Assembly (NCBI GenBank): GCA_965243525.1
Contig: OZ251568.1
Coordinates: 1,302,001 to 1,366,000, forward strand
DNA from: WTKD01 sp965243525
Lineage (GTDB): Bacteria > Spirochaetota > Spirochaetia > WTKD01
Direction: 5' to 3'
Length of the DNA stretch: 64,000 nucleotides
The translations under genes and the position numbers were made by a program. The stretch's first letter is position 1; each line of letters begins with the position of its first letter. The notes under the pieces are model-generated. The model ran no database searches. It worked only from the letters and a program-made list of their open reading frames with translations, and was not told where the DNA came from. Shown here piece after piece: positions 43,236-52,738 of the stretch.

Positions 43236-44216
43236 ATGGAGTATAAGAATTTAGGAAAATCAGGGCTGCGAGTCAGTCTATTGTCGTATGGATCGTGGGT
43301 TACGTTTGGAAACCAAATGCAGGTTTCCAATGCAAAAAACTGCCTAGCCGCTGCCTATGATCATGGGGTTAATTTTTTTGATAATGCAGAAACCTATGCT
43401 TTTGGTATGTCTGAGATCATCATGGGCAAGGCAATCAAGCAGCTTGGATGGGCGCGCGATACGTATATCGTTTCAAGCAAGGTGTTTTTTGGAAGTTCCA
43501 AGGAGAAGCTTCCGACGCAAGTTGGATTACACCGAAAACATCTCATTGAAGCATGTCATGATGCATTGAAACGGCTGCAATTGGACTATCTTGATTTGTA
43601 TTTTTGTCATCGTCCTGACCCACTTACCCCGATTGAAGAAATTGTCGAAACAATGACTGCCCTCATTCGGCAAGGAAAGGTTTTCTATTGGGGAACTTCA
43701 GAATGGTCAGCGCAAGAGATCACAGAGGCATATGGCATTGCACGTGAGCGGAATTTGATTCCGCCAACGATGGAACAACCGCAGTACAGCATGTTGTGGC
43801 GCGAACGAGTTGAAAGTGAGTACAAGCGCTTGTATTCACAGATGGGGCTTGGAATCACGACGTGGTCTACGCTTGCTTCGGGGTTGTTGACTGGAAAATA
43901 CAATGATGGGGTCCCAGAGGGATCACGCCTATCTTTGCCGGGGTATGAATGGCTGAGAAAAACCATCCTTGAAGACAATGGTGCGAACATCGCAAAGGTA
44001 CGCAAACTTGGCGAACTTGCTGCTGAAGCAGGAATTCCGCTGCCGAATATGGCAATTGCATGGGCTTTGAAGAATCCTGATGTGAGCACGGTGATCATGG
44101 GTGCTTCAAAGGTGGAGCAGATTGAAGCAAACATCAAAAGTCTGTCTTATCTTGCTCAGTTGACACCAGAAATAATGCAAAAGATTGAAGAAATTCTTGA
44201 CAATAAACCAGAATAA
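43236..44216 (+). CDS. Aldo/keto reductase, Kv-beta-like
   Basis: NADPH-dependent carbonyl reductase, 326 residues. N terminus MEYKNLGKSGLRVSLLSYGSW, catalytic Asp and Tyr in FFDNAETYAFGMSE, Lys in YIVSSKVFF, and His in DLYFCHRPDP. The AKR7/Kv-beta type is suggested by TWSTLASGLLTGKYNDG. The ribosome site GGAAGGAGAGG is strong. The stop overlaps the next start by one base; the substrate is unknown. Confidence 0.9.
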   Translation: MEYKNLGKSGLRVSLLSYGSWVTFGNQMQVSNAKNCLAAAYDHGVNFFDNAETYAFGMSEIIMGKAIKQLGWARDTYIVSSKVFFGSSKEKLPTQVGLHRKHLIEACHDALKRLQLDYLDLYFCHRPDPLTPIEEIVETMTALIRQGKVFYWGTSEWSAQEITEAYGIARERNLIPPTMEQPQYSMLWRERVESEYKRLYSQMGLGITTWSTLASGLLTGKYNDGVPEGSRLSLPGYEWLRKTILEDNGANIAKVRKLGELAAEAGIPLPNMAIAWALKNPDVSTVIMGASKVEQIEANIKSLSYLAQLTPEIMQKIEEILDNKPE

Positions 44217-45004
44217 TGCCCTTAGTATGGATCACTGGAGCAAGCCGTGGGTTGGGAAAGGCCCTTGCAATCGAAATTGCAGCCTCTGATTACGATTTGC
44301 TCTTGTCAGCGCGAGATAGCATCGCTCTTGAACACACAGCAGAAACGTGTAGCCAGGTTGGCAAAGGTCGCATCGAAGTACTAGCTTTCGATATGAGAGA
44401 TTCCCAATCGATTGATGAGGCACTATCTCAAATGGCTTCGCTTCCAGATATAGTGATTCACAATGCAGGGATAAGTCAGCGATCTGAGATTCAAGCAACC
44501 GAAAATTCAGTGTATACCACGGTGTTCGATACAAACTTTTTTTCAGTTGTACGTATTACCCACCATCTCCTACAAAATACATCGCATAAAATGCATCTTG
44601 CATTCGTGTCGAGCATTGCTGGAGTGCATGGCATTCCCCTGCGAGGGGCCTATTCATCGGCGAAATCAGCACTCAATCGTTATGTTGAAACCCTGCAAGC
44701 AGAACTAAGATCATCACAGATAACCTGTAGTCTTGTCATTCCTGGCACTATCCAGACAGATATATCAACGCATGCCTTGCAAGCAGATGCTTCGCTCTAT
44801 GGAAAATCTGATCCGGCACAGGAAAAGGGGATTCCTGCCAAGGATGCAGCGAAAAAAACCTGGTATGCCATAGAACAAAAAAAGCAGCGGATATATGTTG
44901 GTATGACGTTTCGACATTGGTTTCTTTGCATATTGCATAGGATTGCGCCATCTGCCACTTCTGCGTTGCTTGCGCGAGCGCTGCGTAAAGGGAGGCTTGT
45001 ATGA
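44216..45004 (+). CDS. Short-chain dehydrogenase/reductase
   Basis: NAD(P)-dependent oxidoreductase of 262 residues. The cofactor motif is WITGASRGLGKALA, then VIHNAGIS. The catalytic Ser lies in VSSIAG and the Tyr-x3-Lys in YSSAKSALNRY. The C terminus is hydrophobic and basic (MTFRHWFLCILHRI), as in membrane-associated family members. The start overlaps the aldo/keto reductase stop by one base and the end overlaps thyX by 4 bp, so all three are coupled. Confidence 0.9.
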   Translation: MPLVWITGASRGLGKALAIEIAASDYDLLLSARDSIALEHTAETCSQVGKGRIEVLAFDMRDSQSIDEALSQMASLPDIVIHNAGISQRSEIQATENSVYTTVFDTNFFSVVRITHHLLQNTSHKMHLAFVSSIAGVHGIPLRGAYSSAKSALNRYVETLQAELRSSQITCSLVIPGTIQTDISTHALQADASLYGKSDPAQEKGIPAKDAAKKTWYAIEQKKQRIYVGMTFRHWFLCILHRIAPSATSALLARALRKGRLV

Positions 45005-45657
45005 ATATTTTGTATGAATCTGAGGTGAATTGTATTGATCGCATGGGTAGTGATCTTTCGGTTGTAAATGCTGCGCGGGTTTCTTTTGCAAAATATAAGA
45101 AGAGCATGGATCAGAAAGATGAACGACTCATCATGTATCTTGCCAAACACAATCATTTTACTCCGTTTTGCCATGCCTTCGTGTCGTTTCGCATTAAGGC
45201 ACCGATTTTCGTTGCTCGACAGTTGGGAAAACATCAAGTTGGCTTGGCTTGGAATGAGGTGAGCAGGCGCTATGTGGATAATCCACCGGAATTTTATCTT
45301 CCGGAGCAGTGGCGGAAACGAGCAGAAAACGCGAAACAAGGGTCCCTGGATGAAGAGGTTTTGCTTTCTGAAGAATTCCACACAGAAATACAGGATTGTC
45401 TGGGTTCTACGGAAAAACTATATGATGCGTTGCTGGACAAAAGCATCTGCCCAGAGCAGGCGCGCATGGTTCTTCCGCAGAACATGATGACTGAATGGAT
45501 TTGGAGTGGATCACTCATGGCTTTTGCACGTATCTGCACATTACGCATTGACGCGCATGCACAAAAGGAAACGACAGAAATAGCTCTCAAAATTGATGTA
45601 GCAATGGCTGAATTCTTTCCAATTTCTTGGAAGGCTCTGCGATCATTGGATGATTAA
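45001..45657 (+). CDS. thyX: Flavin-dependent thymidylate synthase
   Basis: Makes dTMP from dUMP with FAD and methylene-tetrahydrofolate, 218 residues. The family motif is present in a divergent form, RQLGKHQVGLAWNEVSRRY, where most ThyX have RHR-x7-S; the following WNEVSRRYV is standard. Other family blocks are ARVSFAKYK and NHFTPFCHAFVSFRIKAP. The unusual motif is described in the findings. It ends 25 bp from the convergent pyrD stop. Confidence 0.88.
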   Translation: MNILYESEVNCIDRMGSDLSVVNAARVSFAKYKKSMDQKDERLIMYLAKHNHFTPFCHAFVSFRIKAPIFVARQLGKHQVGLAWNEVSRRYVDNPPEFYLPEQWRKRAENAKQGSLDEEVLLSEEFHTEIQDCLGSTEKLYDALLDKSICPEQARMVLPQNMMTEWIWSGSLMAFARICTLRIDAHAQKETTEIALKIDVAMAEFFPISWKALRSLDD

Positions 45658-45682
45658 TACAAGCGATTGAATCAGGACAGCA

Positions 45683-46645
45683 TTAAAGAAGATCAGAGTT
45701 ATTCTTTTGTATGACGGCAGCATTGCCGTCAAAATTTTGCAGATAAGCATCAACGATGGTCTTGATTGCTTTCATCCCTTTTTTATAGATAACTGAGCCA
45801 ATGCCAAAAAAAGATGCTCCTGCAAGGTGCATGGTTAGGGCGTCTTCAGCAGTGTATATACCACCGGTTCCGATGATAGGAATTTCTGCAGAAACTTGAC
45901 GAACATCATAAACTGCTTTCACGGCAATAGGATGAAGAGCAGGACCGCTCATGCCACCACTTCCAAAACCAAGAACAGGCCTCTGTGTCTGGTGGTCGAA
46001 GAGCATGGCAGGGATTGTATTCGTGAGTGTGAATCCATCGACAACCTCTTGTAATGCTCCCTCAGCGATTTGGACAATGTTTGGTGTCTGAGGAGATAGC
46101 TTTGCCACAACGGGAGTAGTGATTCCTGCCATTTTAAGCTGTGCAATAATAGTCTTGACTGTTTGTGGATCAGCAGCAAGCGGCACGCCATTGTTCTGTG
46201 AAATATTAGGACAGGAAAGGTTTAGCTCAAAATATATCGCCTGCAAATGATCAAAGGCTCGTGCAAGCATGAGGAATTCTTCGGCTTCGGTTGCATAGAG
46301 GCTGATAGCCAATTCTTTTGGTGCAGAGCTCTTGAATCGTTCAAGTTCAGGGATCAGTGCATCGAGCCCCAGCGATGGTATACCAACTGCATTCAACATG
46401 CCTTGTTGGAAATGGTATATACGAGGATGGGGATTGCCGGATCGCTTTGTCAACGTTATGGATTTTGTGGTTACAACACTTATTGGTGTTGATTCTGCGA
46501 TTCTTACCCAATCATCGCAGGTGTTTTGTACCATACCACTCGCAAGGATAAAGGGGTTTGCAAGTTTCCTTCCAAACAATGTATATTCGCATGGTGATGG
46601 TTTTGCTTGGGATTTCTGCTGGTGCGGAGTTTTTTTTGAATGCAT
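45683..46645 (-). CDS. pyrD: Dihydroorotate dehydrogenase
   Basis: Oxidises dihydroorotate to orotate with FMN. About 320 residues. Family blocks: YTLFGRKLANPFILASGM, FELNLSCPNIS, VVAKLSPQTPNI, GGMSGPALHPIAVKAVYDV and IPIIGTGGIYTAEDALTMHLAGAS. Class 1-type features fit a cytoplasmic enzyme; no pyrK partner is visible. The chosen start, MHSKKTPHQQ, lies 4 bp after the upstream stop; a start 21 bp upstream would overlap it. Confidence 0.9.
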   Translation of the reverse strand: MHSKKTPHQQKSQAKPSPCEYTLFGRKLANPFILASGMVQNTCDDWVRIAESTPISVVTTKSITLTKRSGNPHPRIYHFQQGMLNAVGIPSLGLDALIPELERFKSSAPKELAISLYATEAEEFLMLARAFDHLQAIYFELNLSCPNISQNNGVPLAADPQTVKTIIAQLKMAGITTPVVAKLSPQTPNIVQIAEGALQEVVDGFTLTNTIPAMLFDHQTQRPVLGFGSGGMSGPALHPIAVKAVYDVRQVSAEIPIIGTGGIYTAEDALTMHLAGASFFGIGSVIYKKGMKAIKTIVDAYLQNFDGNAAVIQKNNSDLL

Positions 46646-46649
46646 TGAG

Positions 46650-48143
46650 TTAGCTTTCTTGTGCATTGAGCAATAACTGTTTTTGATTAGGATCTATCAG
46701 AGATAATTGCTCTAACAAGTCAATTAATCTATCAAAATTCAACACCCTATGGAGTGTGATCCCGATTTTAGACAAGTTTCTTTCCGGAGTTCCAATTCCT
46801 GTATAGAATACGATGGCATCGTTAACAATGAGACCATTTTCGCGTAATTGCAATGCGACCTCTTCAATTGATGATCCGGTCGTGGTCATTTCTTCAACAA
46901 TAACCACTCGTTCACCGGGAATATAGGGGCCAATGATGGAATCCTTGCTGCCATACTGCTTTGCTCCTTCCTTTCTGAGAACGATGACCGGTTTGGAAAG
47001 TAGTTGCGCAAGGGTGAACGCAGGCCCCAATGCGCCATAGGCGATGCCGCATAATCGATCATATGCAAGATTGTGACAAAGATTTTGCATGAGGTTGCAC
47101 ATATGACGCAGCAAATTTGGATCTCCGATAACATTTCGAATATTCATATAGAATGGTGCCTCTATCCCACTCTTATACTTGAACGATCCAAACTGGATAA
47201 TATCATGTTTGGAAAAGGATGCAATTATTTCTTTGAGAGGATCAGAATGATGAACCGCGTCCTTGTGATCATTGTGTTGTTTTTGGGATAGATGCAGCGA
47301 TGGGCGCAGAGAGGGGCGAGAGTTTCGGAGACGTTTTATTTCGGTGTGGAGATGAGCAATGTTCTCCATTGGAGAATCCGCTTCGGTGATTGCACGTGAT
47401 ATGGGCAAGATAATGTTTTGTTGCGTTGTGCTCAGCACATCAGCGAGGGAAGCTCCCTGAGCTCCAATACCAGGGGCAAGAATCCATTGATCGCAATTTT
47501 CGCGTATTGTGTGGATGGCTTCAAGCTGTGTAGCACCCACTACAAAACCGATTTGTGGATGGTTTTTGTATTGATTTACGACGTGAACAAATAACGGAAT
47601 CTGTTCAGCGTTGGAGAATGTTTGGATTGTTGCAGCATCGTGATTGCTAGTATGGGCAAGGACAAAGGCTCCCTTTTTTTGATCTTGTATAAAGGGCATC
47701 GTGCTGGAATTTCCAAGATAGGGATTAAGAGTCACCGCATCAGCGCGAAATCGAGCATAGGCGGCCTGTGCATAGGCCTGAGCAGTAGCGCCTATATCTG
47801 CATATTTTGCATCGAGAATGACGGGAAGGCCATGAGATTGAGCAGCCCTAACCATCGAAGCCACAACATCCTCTAGGCCGTATTGTTGATAGAAAGCAAG
47901 GTTGATCTTCACGGCACAGACAAAGCGATGACAGATATCGATATATCGTTGCGCACAAGATAGATATGCATCAGCGAGTATCTCAGATGGAATGGAGTTC
48001 TGATTTCCTGAGTTATTTTGCATGTGTTGCTCATTGATACGCTTGTCGTGGCGAGCAACGGTTTGCATGCGGAGATCCAGGCCAAGGCAAAGAAAGGTGG
48101 ATTGTTGTTCTTGGATTCCTTTGACTGCCTCAAAAAAAGTCAT
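46650..48143 (-). CDS. pyrFE: Fused orotidine-5'-phosphate decarboxylase and orotate phosphoribosyltransferase
   Basis: Bifunctional enzyme for the last two steps of UMP synthesis, 497 residues. The N-terminal half is a type 2 decarboxylase: LCLGLDLRMQTVA and the catalytic LDAKYADIGATAQAYA. A charged linker (about 270-300) leads to the phosphoribosyltransferase, with IQFGSFKYKSGIEAPFYMNIR and the PRPP motif RVVIVEEMTTTGSS (Glu-Glu where Glu-Asp is usual). The order is decarboxylase first, the reverse of animal UMP synthase. The chosen ATG gives MTFFEAVKG and overlaps the pyrB stop by 14 bp. Confidence 0.93.
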   Translation of the reverse strand: MTFFEAVKGIQEQQSTFLCLGLDLRMQTVARHDKRINEQHMQNNSGNQNSIPSEILADAYLSCAQRYIDICHRFVCAVKINLAFYQQYGLEDVVASMVRAAQSHGLPVILDAKYADIGATAQAYAQAAYARFRADAVTLNPYLGNSSTMPFIQDQKKGAFVLAHTSNHDAATIQTFSNAEQIPLFVHVVNQYKNHPQIGFVVGATQLEAIHTIRENCDQWILAPGIGAQGASLADVLSTTQQNIILPISRAITEADSPMENIAHLHTEIKRLRNSRPSLRPSLHLSQKQHNDHKDAVHHSDPLKEIIASFSKHDIIQFGSFKYKSGIEAPFYMNIRNVIGDPNLLRHMCNLMQNLCHNLAYDRLCGIAYGALGPAFTLAQLLSKPVIVLRKEGAKQYGSKDSIIGPYIPGERVVIVEEMTTTGSSIEEVALQLRENGLIVNDAIVFYTGIGTPERNLSKIGITLHRVLNFDRLIDLLEQLSLIDPNQKQLLLNAQES

Positions 48144-49122
48144 GGTAATAGGATTTTCTGTCAAAAAGCAAAAGGCTCATCAAGGCCATACGGGTGTACA
48201 AACCATTTTTCACCTGTTTGAAATACACCGCACGTGTATCACTATCAATTAATGGATCTATTTCATTCACTCGTGGCAAGGGATGCATGATGATGAGATC
48301 ATCCTTGGCGTGGCGTATGGTTTGTTTTTCGATATGATAGATATCTTTGTACCGATCATACGTAGCAGGATCTTTAAATCGCTCTCGTTGCATGCGGGTG
48401 ACATACAACACATCACTATCTGCAATAACTGCTTCGAGGGATTCAGTTTCATATTCATCAGTATAGTATTCTCGAGGTATCGCCAATTCTTTTGGGCTCA
48501 CGAGGTTGATGTGTACTCCGGGAAAATGATGGAGCAGGCGAATCAGACTGTGCACCGTTCTTCCATAGAGTAGGTCCCCCACAATGCTGATCGTTAGATT
48601 TTCTAGTTGTCCCTTTTCGCGGAGTATGGTGTACAAGTCTAACAATGCCTGCGTAGGGTGTTCGCCATGCCCATCTCCTGCATTAATCAAGGGAGGTTGT
48701 ATTTCGGCAGCAATTTTTGAATGGATGCCTTTTTCTGGATGTCGTAACACGATGATATCAGCAAGCTGAGCGATGGTTTTCACCGTGTCGATCACCGTTT
48801 CTCCCTTGCGTACACTCGATGATTCCATCCCCGCGATGAAGGGTAAGACGCTGCCACCAAGTTTATACATCGCAGAAATAAAACTCGCTGATGTACGAGT
48901 GCTTGGTTCATAAAAAATTGCCGCAAGAATCTTGTTTGAAAGTAGCGGAGGCATTTCGTTGTTTTCAGTGAGAACGTGCATGCAATTGACGAGATTCATC
49001 AAACTCAACACTGATTTTCGGTTGAACTGTTGTATATTCAAGATAGTATTTTGTTTATACGCATCCTGGAGCGCACAAAGTCGTTCAAAAAGTTCCTTTG
49101 GTAGCGTTGCACTTAACATCAT
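48130..49122 (-). CDS. pyrB: Aspartate carbamoyltransferase, catalytic chain
   Basis: Joins carbamoyl phosphate and aspartate, 330 residues. The carbamoyl-phosphate motif is FYEPSTRTSASF, then SSVRKGETVIDT, and GDGHGEHPTQALLDLYTI; the aspartate loop HPLPRVNEIDP is near the end. No regulatory chain (pyrI) is seen nearby. Its start overlaps the pyrC stop by 4 bp, so the two are coupled. Confidence 0.95.
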   Translation of the reverse strand: MMLSATLPKELFERLCALQDAYKQNTILNIQQFNRKSVLSLMNLVNCMHVLTENNEMPPLLSNKILAAIFYEPSTRTSASFISAMYKLGGSVLPFIAGMESSSVRKGETVIDTVKTIAQLADIIVLRHPEKGIHSKIAAEIQPPLINAGDGHGEHPTQALLDLYTILREKGQLENLTISIVGDLLYGRTVHSLIRLLHHFPGVHINLVSPKELAIPREYYTDEYETESLEAVIADSDVLYVTRMQRERFKDPATYDRYKDIYHIEKQTIRHAKDDLIIMHPLPRVNEIDPLIDSDTRAVYFKQVKNGLYTRMALMSLLLFDRKSYYHDFF

Positions 49123-50204
49123 TTCTCCTTGCTATGGCTCTTGTTTTTATGCCATTTGTCTGTTGTAAATATGCCATCCTTGTATACACAGGTGTCCCCA
49201 ACATAGGTTTGTTTGACACGTGCATATACCGTTTTTCCAGAGAAGGGTGACCAAGCACTCCTCGTTTGCCATTCATGTTCAGGAAGAGTATATGGAGTAC
49301 CGATTTCCATTATTGTCTTGCTCGATGTGATTACCGGATCTGTGAGTGAGTATATGTTTCGAGGATTTTCAGAAATAAGTTTGAAAAATTTTTCCAAGGA
49401 TATTTGTTCTTCGTATACTGCGGTGCCCATGAGCGGGAGCAATGCTTCGAGTCCGGGAAGTCCAGGAGGGGGCGAGCCACTATTTTTTTCATCAATGGTA
49501 TGTGGTGCATGATCAGTTGCAATGCAATCAATGATTTCAAGGTGTTCCCACAGTGCTTGGCGGTCTTGTTCGCTGTTCAACGGAGGCGCAACGTGGGCAA
49601 ATGGGCCAAGCCTTTCCTTGTCATTTTCAGTGAGAAAAAGGTGATGGGGGGCCACTTCGCAACTCACAGAAATTCCCGCGGCCTTTGCCTTTGCGATATA
49701 CGAAATTTCTTGTGCGCGAGATATGTGGCAAAAATGTACGTGTTGCTTGCATTCCTTTGCGAGTCGACACAGCAATTCTACCCAGTCTTCTTCTGCATGA
49801 ACTGCAACTGGACCCCTTCCGTTCCAACTCAACAAGTGTTCGCGAATACACTGTTCATCGGCTATTTTCAAATCACCAAAGGTGTCGTTTACATATATTT
49901 TTAACCCGGCAGCAAGTTCAGCAATAGGTGGCGATTCTCTTGAGATGTCAACATTGTGTTGTGTTGCGCCGACAAAATGTTTTATCGTGCAGGTTCCTTC
50001 TTGATTTGCGCGATTGTGCACATGCAAAAAAATATCCTCGTCGACAATCGGAGGATTTGTATTTGGCATTGCCAACAACGTACTTACACCACCGGCAAGT
50101 GCAGCTCGTGATCCAGTGGAAAAATCCTCTTTGTGTTCACCTCCAGGAACGCGGAGGTGAACATGACAATCTACTACAGAAGGGATTGTGATTTCTTTGA
50201 TCAT
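49119..50204 (-). CDS. pyrC: Dihydroorotase
   Basis: Zinc amidohydrolase closing carbamoyl-aspartate to dihydroorotate, 361 residues, type II dihydroorotase family. VVDCHVHLRVPGGEHKEDF carries the first zinc His pair, AMPNTNPP is the substrate-binding stretch, and IATDHAPHTIDEK carries the catalytic Asp. An upstream frame extends to 50312 but starts ahead of the predicted promoter, so I take the ATG at 50204. First gene of pyrC-pyrB-pyrFE-pyrD. Confidence 0.93.
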   Translation of the reverse strand: MIKEITIPSVVDCHVHLRVPGGEHKEDFSTGSRAALAGGVSTLLAMPNTNPPIVDEDIFLHVHNRANQEGTCTIKHFVGATQHNVDISRESPPIAELAAGLKIYVNDTFGDLKIADEQCIREHLLSWNGRGPVAVHAEEDWVELLCRLAKECKQHVHFCHISRAQEISYIAKAKAAGISVSCEVAPHHLFLTENDKERLGPFAHVAPPLNSEQDRQALWEHLEIIDCIATDHAPHTIDEKNSGSPPPGLPGLEALLPLMGTAVYEEQISLEKFFKLISENPRNIYSLTDPVITSSKTIMEIGTPYTLPEHEWQTRSAWSPFSGKTVYARVKQTYVGDTCVYKDGIFTTDKWHKNKSHSKEK

Positions 50205-50237
50205 AGGGCAGACATTGGTATAAGCATAAACAGCTCT

Positions 50238-50266
50238 ATTGTATGGAGAACTGCAAACGTTGGCAA
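50238..50266 (-). promoter_or_regulatory. Promoter of the pyrimidine operon
   Basis: TTGCCA (50261-50266) and TACAAT (50238-50243) on the minus strand, 17 bp apart, about 30 bp before pyrC. It supports the shorter pyrC start. Confidence 0.7.
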
Positions 50267-50438
50267 GACAACGCATACTTAAAACACAAAAAATGAGGAT
50301 GGAATTCTTCACAAGGGGTGTTGTGACTCTGCTTCACCTGTTCAAAAGAAAATGTTCGATTGTTAAATTAGCGAAAAACAAAATCACAAAAATTTAAGAA
50401 AATATCTTTTGAGAGGTGTTTCTTGAATGGTCAATCCA

Positions 50439-50780
50439 TCATTTGTCTACAAACATATGGTTGTTTGGGGTCACCCCCCGATGATAGGTGCAGAAGGTGT
50501 CATGCGCATCCGGAGTCGTTGTGTGAATCTTGATATTTGTGATGACTTCTACAGCACCAAAATCGAAACAGGCTTGCTGTGCGTTTTTTACGATTGCAAA
50601 CAGTTCATCGAGTTCGCCCTTCATCGTGGTTTCCATTGCAGCAACTTGAAAGGGCACACCGGCTGCTTTCACCACCTCAATAGCTTTGTCGACAGCTTCG
50701 AAGTTATTTCCCTCTCTCAGCCTTGGAATAACTTGGAAGGAAAGAAAGACTTCTGTCTGAGGGTTCTCTAGGTTTGGCAT
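50439..50780 (-). CDS. Thiamine-binding-fold protein (MTH1187/YqgV family)
   Basis: Small cytoplasmic protein of 113 residues. Family stretches are VFLSFQVIPRLREGNNFEAVDKAIEVVKAAGVPFQVAAMETTMKGELDEL, characteristic of the MTH1187/YqgV (DUF77) thiamine-binding fold. The start overlaps the upstream transporter gene by 13 bp, so it belongs to the same operon as the TRAP transporter, hinting at a thiamine-like substrate. Confidence 0.85.
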   Translation of the reverse strand: MPNLENPQTEVFLSFQVIPRLREGNNFEAVDKAIEVVKAAGVPFQVAAMETTMKGELDELFAIVKNAQQACFDFGAVEVITNIKIHTTTPDAHDTFCTYHRGVTPNNHMFVDK

Positions 50781-52732
50781 TTTTTGCTTCGTCTGCTCAA
50801 AAGAAAATTTCCAATCGCTAGGCCGGTGAGAAGCAAGAGTGCGAGAACCTGAAAAAAATATCCCTGTAGATACGATGGCATTATTTCAGAACTACTGAGT
50901 AGTTGATTATTTTGGAAATAATTTCTTGCGAAGATAAGTGCGACAACTGATACTCCTGCACCGAGCCGTGCGAATATATTTGCCTTATGAAAAAGAAATC
51001 CTTCAATGACAAAGGCAAGCCCAAGGACCACCGCTAGAGTAAAGACACTCGAAAGGACAACTTCCCACGGAGATGAACTTGCTGTGAAGATGATGTCAGA
51101 ATAGAGCATCATAATTGGGATCAGTAACAATCCGCTGCTGAGCTTGAATGCTTGCATAGCAGATTTCATTGGTCTTGCATCGGCAACTCCAGCAGCAGCA
51201 AATGCGGCGAGTGCAATGGGTGGAGTTACATTAGAAGTTTGTGAAAGCCAAAACACAACGATGTGTGCAACAAGCAATTCTATCCCAAAATCGATGAAGA
51301 CAGGAACAGCGACGATGGAAAGCAAGATATACGAAGCAGTGACCGGAAGCCCCATGCCGAGAACCAATGCTATCAACGCGGTGAACAGGAAAACTGTTAA
51401 CAACGAGCCTTGAGAAAGGGAAAGGATAAAATTGGTTATTTGTAGGCCAAGGCCTGTTTGTCCAACCACCCCTACGATGATGCCGGCGGTGGCGCAAGAA
51501 ATCGAAACTGGAATGGCAAGCACAGCACCTCGTTGAAGACTCACGAAAAGGGTTTTCAGGGTGATACGCGTGTGACGTCGTAAAAAACTGACAAGAACCA
51601 CGATACCACATCCAAGGAGTCCAACAAATGCCGGAGTGAAGCCCATAACCAATAGGATTAATATGAACAAGATGGAAAGAAAAGAATGTCCACCGTTTTT
51701 TAACACATTCCAAACTTCGCTACGTGTCATGGCTTCTGAAAGCCTTAGGTTGAGTTTACATGCCATGATGTGAACGTAGAGCAAGGTGGAAAAAAAGTAG
51801 AAAATTGCAGGGATAAAGCAGACTAGGACGATGGTTCCATAGGATATCCCGGTGAACTGCGCCATGATGAAAGCCCCTGCTCCCATGATTGGCGGCATAA
51901 TTTGACCACCGGTCGATGCCGAGGCTTCTATGCCAGCTGCCTGTTCAGGTTTATATCCTAATTTTTTCATAAGAGGGATGGTAAAAGTTCCCGTTGTCAC
52001 TGCATTGGCGATGGCAGAACCAGAAATAGAACCAAGCAATGCAGAAGCAACGACACTTGCCTTTGCGGGGCCCCCACGAAATCGCCCGGTAAGCGCCAAG
52101 GAAATATTTGTAAAAAAATCCCCAGCCTTTGTTGATTCTAATAAGGCGCCAAAAAGGATGAATATAAACACGACTCCAGCTGCAATGCCAAGGGGGATTC
52201 CGAACACCCCATTCGTTGAATAGATCTGAGAAGAAAAAAACTCGCTAAATGTGAATGCCTTCACTGCGATTTTTCCGGGCAAATATCGCCCCAACAGATT
52301 GTATGCGACAAAAAATGCAGCGAGGATCGTCATAACAGAACCCACTGTTCTTCGTGTTGCCTCCAGCACAAGCAGGAAATAGATGATGCTTGCTGCGAGG
52401 TGGAGAGGACTTAACCCACTAATAAGATAGGTAAAATCGTTATAATCGAAACTAAGGATGACAATTCCACATGCGACAGCAAGCGTTGCGAAGAGCATGT
52501 CTAGGAGTTGATAATAACGTGCGTATCTGTGATCAGAAGATGCGCTCGGATATTTTAAAAATACAAGGACAAGCATCCAAGTGAGATGCACAGGACGAAA
52601 TACATTTGCTCCAAGGCGAGAGCTGAGAAGTTGCCAAATCTGAAAGATCGAAAGGCCCACCGCTGCACCAAAGAGTAGATAAAACACCCATTTTTTTCTT
52701 ATATTCTGCAAAAATTCCGAACGCATAATCAT
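50768..52732 (-). CDS. TRAP transporter fused membrane subunit
   Basis: Ion-driven uptake permease, 654 residues, with the small 4-TM and large 12-TM subunits fused in one chain. Family stretches: GGPAKASVVASALLGSISGSAIANAVTTGTFTIPLMKKLGYKPEQAAGIEA and GGQIMPPIMGAGAFIMAQFTGI. The last 70 residues hold further membrane segments. It lies 6 bp after the binding-protein gene. A second in-frame ATG 6 bp downstream is an alternative start. Confidence 0.93.
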   Translation of the reverse strand: MIMRSEFLQNIRKKWVFYLLFGAAVGLSIFQIWQLLSSRLGANVFRPVHLTWMLVLVFLKYPSASSDHRYARYYQLLDMLFATLAVACGIVILSFDYNDFTYLISGLSPLHLAASIIYFLLVLEATRRTVGSVMTILAAFFVAYNLLGRYLPGKIAVKAFTFSEFFSSQIYSTNGVFGIPLGIAAGVVFIFILFGALLESTKAGDFFTNISLALTGRFRGGPAKASVVASALLGSISGSAIANAVTTGTFTIPLMKKLGYKPEQAAGIEASASTGGQIMPPIMGAGAFIMAQFTGISYGTIVLVCFIPAIFYFFSTLLYVHIMACKLNLRLSEAMTRSEVWNVLKNGGHSFLSILFILILLVMGFTPAFVGLLGCGIVVLVSFLRRHTRITLKTLFVSLQRGAVLAIPVSISCATAGIIVGVVGQTGLGLQITNFILSLSQGSLLTVFLFTALIALVLGMGLPVTASYILLSIVAVPVFIDFGIELLVAHIVVFWLSQTSNVTPPIALAAFAAAGVADARPMKSAMQAFKLSSGLLLIPIMMLYSDIIFTASSSPWEVVLSSVFTLAVVLGLAFVIEGFLFHKANIFARLGAGVSVVALIFARNYFQNNQLLSSSEIMPSYLQGYFFQVLALLLLTGLAIGNFLLSRRSKKCQT

Positions 52733-52738
52733 TCTTAC

